Positions 56,967 to 64,000 of a stretch of DNA of 64,000 nucleotides are shown here, piece after piece. Positions within the stretch are counted from its first letter, which is position 1, and each line of letters opens with the position of its first letter. The position numbers and the translations under genes are program-made. Source of the DNA: Vibrio ostreae (GTDB lineage Bacteria; Pseudomonadota; Gammaproteobacteria; Enterobacterales; Vibrionaceae). The notes beneath the pieces were generated by a model. It did no database searches and had not been told where the DNA came from. It saw nothing but the letters and a program-made list of their open reading frames with translations. The DNA lies in assembly GCF_019226825.1 (NCBI RefSeq), contig NZ_CP076643.1:1426001-1490000 (forward strand), read 5' to 3'.

Positions 56967-59243
56967 ATGGCAGAGCAATTTGCTAAAGCTTGGGAAGGTT
57001 TTGCAGCAGGTGACTGGCAAAACGAAGTAAACGTTCGTGATTTCATTCAGAAGAACTACACACCGTACGAAGGCGACGAATCTTTCCTTGTTTCTGAAGG
57101 TACTGAAGCAACCAACAAGCTTTGGGCACAGGTAATGGAAGGCATCAAACAGGAAAACTCCACCCACGCTCCTGTTGATTTTGATACTTCAGTTATCTCT
57201 ACCATCACTGCTCACGATGCAGGCTACATCAATAAAGATCTGGAAACGATTGTTGGTCTTCAGACTGAAAAACCACTGAAACGTGCCATCATCCCTAACG
57301 GCGGTATCCGCATGGTTGAGGGTTCTTGTAAAGTGTACGGCCGTGAGCTGGATCCTCAAGTCTCAAAAATCTACTCCGAGTACCGTAAAACTCACAACCA
57401 GGGTGTATTTGATATCTACACACCTGACATCATCAAATGTCGTAAGTCCGGCGTTCTGACCGGTCTGCCAGATGCCTACGGACGTGGCCGTATCATCGGT
57501 GACTACCGTCGTATCGCTCTGTACGGTATCGACTTCCTGATGAAAGACAAATTTGCTCAGTTCAGCTCTCTGCAAGCGAAATTCGAAAATGGCGAAGATC
57601 TGCAACTGACCATGCAACTGCGTGAAGAAGTGGCTGAACAGCACCGTGCGCTTGGCCAAATCAAAGAGATGGCAGCAAAATACGGCTACGATATTTCTCG
57701 TCCGGCTGAAACCGCACAAGAAGCGATTCAGTGGACTTACTTCGGCTACCTGGCTGCAGTGAAATCGCAAAACGGCGCGGCCATGTCTCTGGGTCGTACT
57801 TCAACCTTCCTGGATGTGTACATTCAGCGTGATATCGAAGCGGGTAAACTGACTGAGGACCAAGCTCAGGAAATGATCGACCACTTCGTGATGAAACTGC
57901 GTATGGTACGTTTCCTGCGCACTCCTGAGTACGATGAACTGTTCTCTGGCGACCCAATCTGGGCAACGGAATCTATGGGCGGTATGGGCCTTGACGGCCG
58001 TACACTGGTCACTCGGACTAACTTCCGCTTCCTGAACAGCCTGTACACCATGGGTCCTTCTCCAGAGCCAAACATCACTGTGCTTTGGTCTGAAAGCCTG
58101 CCTGAAGGCTTCAAGAAGTTCTGTGCGAAAGTGTCTATCGACACCTCATCTATCCAGTATGAGAACGATGACCTGATGCGTCCGGACATGGAATCTGACG
58201 ACTACGCCATTGCATGTTGTGTATCACCAATGGTGGTCGGCAAACAGATGCAGTTCTTCGGTGCTCGTGCCAACCTGGCAAAAACCATGCTGTACACCAT
58301 CAACGGTGGTGTGGATGAGAAACTGAAAATCCAGGTCGGCCCTAAGATGGAAAAAATCAGCGCCGAAGTTCTGGACTACGATGACCTGATGCAACGCATG
58401 GACCACTTCATGGACTGGCTGGCAAAACAGTACGTTACTGCACTGAACGCGATTCACTTCATGCATGACAAATACAGCTATGAAGCGTCTCTGATGGCTC
58501 TGCATGATCTGGACGTGAAACGTACTATGGCATGCGGTATTGCTGGTCTGTCTGTTGCGGCTGACTCTCTGTCTGCTATCAAGTACGCGAAAGTGAAACC
58601 AGTACGTGACGAAGACGGCGTAGCGATCGACTTCCAAATCGAAGGCGATTACCCTAAATTTGGTAACAACGACCCTCGTGTTGATGATATCGCTTGCCAG
58701 CTGGTCACCATGTTCATGAACAAGATTCGTGCACTGAAAACTTACCGCAATGCGATTCCGACTCAGTCTATCCTGACTATCACTTCAAACGTGGTATACG
58801 GTAAGAAAACAGGTACGACACCTGACGGTCGTAAAGCAGGCGCGCCATTTGCACCGGGTGCTAACCCAATGCACGGCCGTGATGAGAAAGGCGCCGTCGC
58901 CTCTCTGACTTCAGTCGGTAAACTGCCGTTTGCAGATGCGAAAGATGGTATCTCGTACACCTTCTCTATCGTACCAAATGCACTGGGTAAAGATACTGAA
59001 GCGCAAAAAGCGAACCTGGCAGGTCTGATGGATGGTTACTTCCACCACGAAGCGGGTATCGAAGGTGGTCAGCACCTGAACGTGAACGTACTGAACCGTG
59101 AAACGCTGCTTGATGCAGTGAAACATCCAGAGAAATATCCGCAGTTGACTATCCGTGTATCCGGTTACGCAGTGCGCTTTAACTCTCTGACTACTGAGCA
59201 GCAACAAGACGTTATCGCTCGTACTTTCACTGACTCACTGTAA
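56967..59243 (+). CDS. pflB: Formate C-acetyltransferase (pyruvate formate-lyase) PflB
   Basis: A 758-residue glycyl radical enzyme that cleaves pyruvate plus CoA to acetyl-CoA and formate under anaerobic conditions. The catalytic cysteine pair is in [13 protein letters not shown]; the radical glycine is in [12 protein letters not shown] near the C-terminus. [19 protein letters not shown] and [10 protein letters not shown] are family typical. Codon use is strongly biased, as for highly expressed genes. pflA follows after 305 bases. Confidence 0.97.
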   Translation: MAEQFAKAWEGFAAGDWQNEVNVRDFIQKNYTPYEGDESFLVSEGTEATNKLWAQVMEGIKQENSTHAPVDFDTSVISTITAHDAGYINKDLETIVGLQTEKPLKRAIIPNGGIRMVEGSCKVYGRELDPQVSKIYSEYRKTHNQGVFDIYTPDIIKCRKSGVLTGLPDAYGRGRIIGDYRRIALYGIDFLMKDKFAQFSSLQAKFENGEDLQLTMQLREEVAEQHRALGQIKEMAAKYGYDISRPAETAQEAIQWTYFGYLAAVKSQNGAAMSLGRTSTFLDVYIQRDIEAGKLTEDQAQEMIDHFVMKLRMVRFLRTPEYDELFSGDPIWATESMGGMGLDGRTLVTRTNFRFLNSLYTMGPSPEPNITVLWSESLPEGFKKFCAKVSIDTSSIQYENDDLMRPDMESDDYAIACCVSPMVVGKQMQFFGARANLAKTMLYTINGGVDEKLKIQVGPKMEKISAEVLDYDDLMQRMDHFMDWLAKQYVTALNAIHFMHDKYSYEASLMALHDLDVKRTMACGIAGLSVAADSLSAIKYAKVKPVRDEDGVAIDFQIEGDYPKFGNNDPRVDDIACQLVTMFMNKIRALKTYRNAIPTQSILTITSNVVYGKKTGTTPDGRKAGAPFAPGANPMHGRDEKGAVASLTSVGKLPFADAKDGISYTFSIVPNALGKDTEAQKANLAGLMDGYFHHEAGIEGGQHLNVNVLNRETLLDAVKHPEKYPQLTIRVSGYAVRFNSLTTEQQQDVIARTFTDSL

Positions 59244-59277
59244 TCGCTGAGCTGATTAACACACTCTGTTAATGCGC

Positions 59278-59302
59278 AATCCCCGCTCCTGGAGCGGGGA
59301 TT
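59278..59302 (+). terminator. Terminator after pflB
   Basis: A stem of about 12 bp (AATCCCCGCTCC / GGAGCGGGGATT) with a tight loop, then T residues. The remaining 59303-59548 region has no gene and should contain a pflA promoter. Confidence 0.85.
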
Positions 59303-59548
59303 TTTCTTATCAACAGGCATCACCGCCTGCGCTCTGTATTCGATACCAACAACAGCAGCGCCCGGAGATTTGTTTAACGCAGTGATAGTAACAACCTACT
59401 GATTCATAAAAAGTTCAATACTGAGAATGCACCCTCAGTGGCGAGATGTCGCACGCAAATTTAACCTCACTTAAGGTAAGGTAAAGCTATTTTCACCCCC
59501 CCTTTTTGTAATAAAATAACGAAAACAGTCAGCAAACGAGAGCAGCTT

Positions 59549-60289
59549 ATGTCTACTACTGGTCGTATCCATTCTTTTGAGTCTTGCGGTACCGTTGATG
59601 GTCCGGGAATCCGATTCATTATTTTTCTGCAGGGTTGCTTATTCCGTTGCAAATATTGTCATAACCGCGATACCTGGGATACCCATGTCGGCAAGGAAGT
59701 GACGGTCGATGAAATCATCACAGAAGCCAAATCCTACCGCCACTTTATGCGCGCATCCGGCGGTGGCGTCACCTGTTCCGGTGGCGAATCTATGCTACAA
59801 CCTGAATTTGTGCGTGACTTTTTCCGCGCAGCTCAGGCTGAGGGCATGCACACTTGCCTCGATACCAACGGTTATATTCGTAAATACACGCCTGTTATTG
59901 ATGAAGTGCTTGAAGCAACCGATCTGGTGATGCTGGACATCAAACAGATGCAGGATGAAATTCATCAGGATCTGGTGGGAGTCTCCAACAAACGTACCCT
60001 GGATTTTGCCCGTTATCTGCATAAACTGGGTAAAACCACGTGGCTGCGTTATGTCGTGGTACCGGGGTATACCGATGACGAAGAGTCAGCCCACCTGCTT
60101 GGCCAGTTTATCCAGGATATGGACAATATAGAGAAAATTGAACTGCTGCCTTATCACAAACTGGGGGCACACAAATGGGAAGCGATGGGCGAAGAGTATC
60201 CGCTTGAAGGCGTTAATCCGCCGAGTAAAGAAACCATGGATAACATCGTAGCAGTTCTTGAGCAGTATCACTCAAACGTAAAATACTGA
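59549..60289 (+). CDS. pflA: Pyruvate formate-lyase activating enzyme PflA
   Basis: A 246-residue radical SAM enzyme that installs the glycyl radical on PflB. The cluster motif is [14 protein letters not shown] (C-x3-C-x2-C). [15 protein letters not shown] is the SAM-binding GGE region. TNGYI and LDIKQM follow. A hairpin after the gene closes the unit. Confidence 0.96.
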   Translation: MSTTGRIHSFESCGTVDGPGIRFIIFLQGCLFRCKYCHNRDTWDTHVGKEVTVDEIITEAKSYRHFMRASGGGVTCSGGESMLQPEFVRDFFRAAQAEGMHTCLDTNGYIRKYTPVIDEVLEATDLVMLDIKQMQDEIHQDLVGVSNKRTLDFARYLHKLGKTTWLRYVVVPGYTDDEESAHLLGQFIQDMDNIEKIELLPYHKLGAHKWEAMGEEYPLEGVNPPSKETMDNIVAVLEQYHSNVKY

Positions 60290-60311
60290 TTTAATCTGCG
60301 CCGCGAATCGT

Positions 60312-60342
60312 AAACAATACCAGCCTGATGCTGGTATTGTTT
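60312..60342 (+). terminator. Hairpin after pflA
   Basis: A 13-bp perfect stem (AAACAATACCAGC / GCTGGTATTGTTT) with loop CTGAT, ending just before the next gene's ribosome site (GGAG). Confidence 0.75.
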
Positions 60343-60352
60343 TGGAGTTTAC

Positions 60353-61018
60353 GTGGCGCCTGAAACTGTCTTCTCTCTGATCGTCGCCCTGACCTTTGTT
60401 GTCATTGCCTTGCGCGATGTGCGGACCAATTTCTGGCCCAAGTTTAGCGCTGATAAATCATTTCAGCATCTGACCTTTTTTGTCATCTTCGCCCTGTTTC
60501 TGCTCTGGTCAGCGCGCGCCAGTGTCAAGCAAGACCTGCACATTCATTTTCTCGCCCTGACAACATTAACCATGATGTACGGCTGGCGCTGTGCTTATTT
60601 CCTAACCATCCCTGTTATTGGCGCCCTGATGACAGTCGGCAGCCTCAGTGCTGCTGGCGCCCTGCATACGCTGATGATTTCTGCGCTGCTGCCAATTTTA
60701 ATCAGCTACGCAGTTTTTGCTCTCAGTTATCATTATCTGCCACGTAATATTTTTGTATTTATTTTCGTGGCCGGCTTCTTCAATGGCGGTCTTACCGCGC
60801 TGCTGCATCTGCTGTTCAACTCGCTGTATCAATACACATTCAGTCGCTACGACTGGGCGACCATCGTCGATAATTACCTGATGCTGGCCCCATTGATCGC
60901 TTTTCCGGAGGGGCTACTTAACGGCATGGCCCTGGCCATCCTGTCGGTATTCAAGCCTGAATGGCTGAGAGTCTTTTCAGATCGGGATTACATTTACAAT
61001 CACTATCACAACAAGTAA
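60353..61018 (+). CDS. Energy-coupling-factor-type membrane permease (CbiM-like)
   Basis: A 221-residue membrane protein with six to seven helices and a GTG start behind GGAG. It contains HIHFLALTTLTMMYGWRCAYF and a conserved SYHYLPRNIFVFIFVAGFFNGGLT region, consistent with the CbiM-like energy-coupling permease group. The N-terminal metal-binding MHI of true CbiM is not present at the start. No ATPase or ECF partner is adjacent, so its substrate is open. Confidence 0.6.
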   Translation: MAPETVFSLIVALTFVVIALRDVRTNFWPKFSADKSFQHLTFFVIFALFLLWSARASVKQDLHIHFLALTTLTMMYGWRCAYFLTIPVIGALMTVGSLSAAGALHTLMISALLPILISYAVFALSYHYLPRNIFVFIFVAGFFNGGLTALLHLLFNSLYQYTFSRYDWATIVDNYLMLAPLIAFPEGLLNGMALAILSVFKPEWLRVFSDRDYIYNHYHNK

Positions 61019-61232
61019 TCCGCAACTCTGTTTTCGTTACCTTTTGTGCCTGTAATAAGAGCATGCGTGACTGGGTAGCCTGTATCGGACCAGAGCAGAA
61101 TTTGATCAAAGACGGGAAAGATAATTTTGATTTTCTGACGCAGATAGGTGGTCAGATCAAGATTGACCAATCATGAAAACTGGTAATCTTAATTTAGCAA
61201 AATTACACAATTTAACTTTAGTGAGGCCAGCG

Positions 61233-61733
61233 ATGGAAATGACTAACGCACAACGTCTTATCCTGTCTAACCAGTACCAGTTAATGTCTCAGCTCGATCC
61301 GGCCAATGCCGCTCAGTACAAACGTCTGCGCACCATTGTAGAGCGTGGTTACGAGCTGCAGATGCGTGAACTCAATAAAGAGTTCGGATGTCTGTCTGAA
61401 GCACAATGCCGTGAAGTCATCGATATTATGGAGATGTATCACGCGATGCAGGAATCCCATAACCTGCTCAAAGATGCCGAGCGAGCTGACGTGGATAGCC
61501 GTCGCCTGAACTTCCTCGGTTTTGATCTCGCAGCCGAAGCATCGTTGGTCAATTATGTGCGCTTTCTGGTGAATTCAGAAGGACTGTACCCACAATTTGA
61601 ACAAGGCGACCACCACTTTAACAGCCAGGTACCGATGTTGGATAAATATCGCCGTATGCTGGTGACATGGCATACTTGCCCTCGTCAGTACCATTTATCC
61701 GCGGCTGAGCTGCGTCAGATCGTCAGTGCCTGA
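61233..61733 (+). CDS. yfbU: YfbU family protein (UPF0304)
   Basis: A 166-residue cytoplasmic protein that begins [20 protein letters not shown], almost the same as E. coli YfbU, and contains [26 protein letters not shown] and the [15 protein letters not shown] end. GAGG precedes the ATG at 61233; an upstream in-frame ATG at 61173 adds non-conserved residues. Overexpression of YfbU is linked to cell death in E. coli, but its normal role is unclear. Confidence 0.88.
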   Translation: MEMTNAQRLILSNQYQLMSQLDPANAAQYKRLRTIVERGYELQMRELNKEFGCLSEAQCREVIDIMEMYHAMQESHNLLKDAERADVDSRRLNFLGFDLAAEASLVNYVRFLVNSEGLYPQFEQGDHHFNSQVPMLDKYRRMLVTWHTCPRQYHLSAAELRQIVSA

Positions 61734-61769
61734 ACACCCTTGTCTTAAGAGCTGTACAGAATAAAGAAA

Positions 61770-61792
61770 AAGGCCGGATAAATTCCGGCCTT
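61770..61792. terminator. Terminator after yfbU
   Basis: A 9-bp stem (AAGGCCGGA / TCCGGCCTT) with a 5-base loop, A-run before and T residues after. Confidence 0.8.
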
Positions 61793-61800
61793 GTCACTTT

Positions 61801-61875
61801 CAGCATTGGTACATAATACCACTATCAGCACTGGTAAATAATACCAATATCAGAACTGGTACATAATACCAATCG
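61801..61875. repeat. Three tandem 25-bp copies of the ompV 3' end
   Basis: Units start at 61801, 61826 and 61851, sharing CA(G/T)-like CAGNACTGGTACATAATACC. The last copy encodes the end of the OmpV-type protein (GIMYQF and stop); the others are downstream duplicates ending in YQC and stop. Confidence 0.85.
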
Positions 61876-62605
61876 TACCCATGGTCGCAGCACTGGAACC
61901 GACCACCGGGCTGTCAGATACTGTACTGTCCAGGTTCGAATAACGGATACCACCGTTAACCTGAATATTCTGCGTCACCTGCCAATAGGCAGAAGCACCG
62001 ATAAAGTATTGTCCGTCCCATCCGGCGTCAAATTCTCTCAGCCCGGTGCGATCCGATTCCGCTTTCGACACTCCGTACAAATGGTTATTGAGCTGACTCG
62101 AGTTGTACGAGTAACCGATACTCGGGGTCAGGCCCCAGTTGCCGAAATTGAACGGCATGCGCCACGCAAGTTCACCGTACAAACCATTGTGCCGCCCGGC
62201 CACGTCACCACCAAAGGTCGCTTCCCATACACCAGCCAGGGTGCGCAATTGATAACTGACCCCACCAATAGCGGTGGACTTACGTTTGTCCAGCTGGCGG
62301 ATCTGCGCATCATCCGAATCTTCCGGCTGTAATGTACGAGGATCATAAGCAAGGCGGAAAATGATATTTTGCTGTGAGCCGCGAGGGAACAGACGGTACC
62401 CTGCATTGAAGCCGCGCAAAAACAGGTGTTCGCCTTCATAGCCAATCACAGGGATCACCGTGCGATCCGAGTCTGTGTCCTTATAAACCGCTGGCGAGTA
62501 CGCCGCCGCCACCCCTACAGACCACGGAGAAGTGTCGGCTTGAGCTGCTGTAGCCATCAGCAGCGCAGCCGCAGCCACGCTTAACGAAGTAGAGTTTAAT
62601 CGCAT
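61850..62605 (-). CDS. MipA/OmpV family outer membrane protein
   Basis: A 251-residue barrel with signal peptide LLMATAAQA. SPWSVGVAAAYSPAVYKDTDSD and the VIPVIGYEGEHLFLRG segment are typical of MipA/OmpV, followed by alternating strands and a terminal MYQF with the aromatic residue needed for outer membrane assembly. In Vibrio, OmpV-type proteins are abundant and immunogenic. The role here is not known. Confidence 0.82.
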   Translation of the reverse strand: MRLNSTSLSVAAAALLMATAAQADTSPWSVGVAAAYSPAVYKDTDSDRTVIPVIGYEGEHLFLRGFNAGYRLFPRGSQQNIIFRLAYDPRTLQPEDSDDAQIRQLDKRKSTAIGGVSYQLRTLAGVWEATFGGDVAGRHNGLYGELAWRMPFNFGNWGLTPSIGYSYNSSQLNNHLYGVSKAESDRTGLREFDAGWDGQYFIGASAYWQVTQNIQVNGGIRYSNLDSTVSDSPVVGSSAATMGTIGIMYQF

Positions 62606-62961
62606 ACTTTGTGAACTCGTTGCATATGTTTAAGAGCTAACGATGATATATCCTGCCCTGTGCAGACACAATCTTTGCCCCGTTTTTTCTCGGTTTTCCG
62701 CCCCAGTCCGGTGATTTCTCATCCTGACCGCCCCTTCATGGCACTGCTTTTGCTGAGGATATATCCAGCATAACCATTGAACATTTAGTTCCTATTCATC
62801 GTAAAAACATTGTGAGCGTAAGACGTAATTTCAATCACGAAATTGAAATAAATACATAATCTCTAAGCAAAATCGACAATACCGAACTAGGCTTAAGTTG
62901 TTAGGGAATTGTGTTTTTAAGCGGTTGTATGTCACTACGACATTTTTAGAGGGGAATTACT
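62606..62961. other. Divergent region upstream of OmpV-type gene and yeaG
   Basis: About 355 bases with no gene. It contains an 8-bp inverted repeat ATTTCAAT-N6-ATTGAAAT (62828-62849) that could be an operator. The yeaG ribosome site GAGGGGAA is at 62950. Confidence 0.5.
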
Positions 62962-64000
62962 ATGAGTATTTTTGACCACTTTCAGGCACGCTATGAAGCA
63001 GCCAAGGACGAAGAGCTTTCCATTCAGGAATTTCTTGCTCTGTGTAAAGAAGACAAAAGTGCTTACGCCAATGCTGCCGAGCGCTTACTGATGGCCATTG
63101 GCGAACCCAAGCTTGTGGATACGTCCAAAGACTCTCGCCTGAGCCGACTTTTCTCCAACCGGGTCATTTCGCGCTATAAAACGTTCGAAGACTTCTACGG
63201 TATGGAGGAAGCCATTGAACAAATCGTTTCTTATCTGAAACATGCGGCTCAAGGCCTTGAAGAACGCAAACAAATTCTGTACTTACTCGGCCCGGTGGGC
63301 GGCGGTAAGTCATCGCTGGCTGAAAAACTGAAAGCATTAATGCAACAGATGCCGATTTACGTCTTGTCAGTCAACGGTAAACGCAGTCCGGTCAACGACC
63401 ATCCATTTTGTCTGTTCGATGTCAACGAAGACGGCGACCTGCTGCAAAAAGAGTATGGTATCGAAAAACGTTACCTGCGCTCAATTATGTCTCCTTGGGC
63501 GGCTAAGCGCCTGCATGAATTTGGCGGCGACATCACCAAATTTAAAGTGGTCAAAGTACGTCCTTCCATTCTCGACCAGATTGCCGTGGCGAAAACTGAA
63601 CCAGGCGATGAAAATAACCAAGACATCTCATCTCTGGTCGGTAAGGTCGACATTCGTCAACTTGAGCACTTCTCACAAGACGATCCTGATGCCTACAGCT
63701 ACTCAGGGGCGCTGTGTCGTGCCAACCAGGGGTTGATGGAATTCGTCGAGATGTTCAAAGCGCCAATTAAGGTGCTGCACCCGTTACTGACTGCCACACA
63801 GGAAGGTAACTATAACGGTACCGAAGGCCTGTCTGCGCTGCCGTTTGACGGCATGATTCTGGCCCACTCTAATGAATCGGAATGGCAGACTTTCCGCAAC
63901 AACAAGAACAACGAAGCATTTCTCGACCGGGTTTACATTGTGAAAGTGCCATACTGTCTGCGTGTGTCTGAAGAGGTGAAAATTTATCAGAAACTGCTCG
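62962..64000 (+). CDS. yeaG: PrkA-family serine protein kinase YeaG (3' part outside window)
   Basis: 346 codons of the PrkA/YeaG family. It begins MSIFDHFQARYEAAKDEELS, has the AAA+ Walker A segment LLGPVGGGKSSLAEKL and the VLSVNGKRSPVNDHPFCLF segment. In E. coli YeaG works with YeaH/YcgB in nutrient stress. The gene runs off the right window edge. Confidence 0.93.
   Translation, partial: MSIFDHFQARYEAAKDEELSIQEFLALCKEDKSAYANAAERLLMAIGEPKLVDTSKDSRLSRLFSNRVISRYKTFEDFYGMEEAIEQIVSYLKHAAQGLEERKQILYLLGPVGGGKSSLAEKLKALMQQMPIYVLSVNGKRSPVNDHPFCLFDVNEDGDLLQKEYGIEKRYLRSIMSPWAAKRLHEFGGDITKFKVVKVRPSILDQIAVAKTEPGDENNQDISSLVGKVDIRQLEHFSQDDPDAYSYSGALCRANQGLMEFVEMFKAPIKVLHPLLTATQEGNYNGTEGLSALPFDGMILAHSNESEWQTFRNNKNNEAFLDRVYIVKVPYCLRVSEEVKIYQKLL

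Overview
The window looks like a chromosomal segment of a Vibrio, probably near the V. cholerae / V. furnissii / V. fluvialis group. The evidence is the gene families and their order: cpoB-pal-tolBARQ-ybgC, cydAB-X-ybgE, ruvABC-yebC, cysS/ppiB/lpxH, an EAL-HDOD protein, an OmpT-type porin, dinG, priC-ybaM, an arginine ABC transporter, pflB-pflA and the start of yeaG. This order resembles the V. cholerae chromosome as I remember it. No 16S or other species marker is present, so the species is an inference.

Region by region. 1-6.8 kb is a siderophore locus: an IucA-type NIS synthetase (cut by the window edge), an IutA-type TonB receptor, an MFS exporter and a divergent IucC-type synthetase, with a strong Fur box between the two arms. 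7-9.2 kb holds a MarR regulator with a repeated operator, a secreted esterase and two overlapping very small membrane proteins. 9.2-11.8 kb is a cyanide-insensitive bd-type oxidase (cioAB plus a DUF2474 subunit).

12.2-20.5 kb is an AT-rich island beside a tRNA-Ser(GGA) gene, with only the N-terminal stump of a tyrosine integrase left. It is a defence island. It carries a complete type II Zorya system (zorA-zorB-zorE) followed by an unlisted 51-residue ORF, a methyltransferase/HNH pair that looks like a modification-dependent restriction cassette, a HEPN remnant, a protein with an Ada-like cysteine motif and another HNH protein.

20.7-24.7 kb has alaE, a hybrid histidine kinase broken by one extra base in a homopolymer, and a UPF0149 gene. 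24.8-31.5 kb is nadA and the Tol-Pal envelope cluster. 31.6-34.8 kb is the second bd oxidase operon. 35-43.5 kb contains Holliday junction processing, cysS, ppiB, lpxH, the EAL-HDOD gene and a SEC-C protein. 43.6-51 kb contains a DUF2057 protein, the porin, dinG, priC-ybaM, an oxidoreductase and xthA. 51-54.5 kb is the arginine importer. 55-60.3 kb has a DUF3360 permease and the anaerobic pyruvate formate-lyase pair. The last part has a CbiM-like membrane protein, yfbU, an OmpV/MipA protein and the 5' part of yeaG.

Functionally the core combines respiratory flexibility (two bd oxidases, pflBA, an FNR-like site before cydA), envelope maintenance (Tol-Pal) and DNA repair. The most interesting part is the tRNA-linked defence island.
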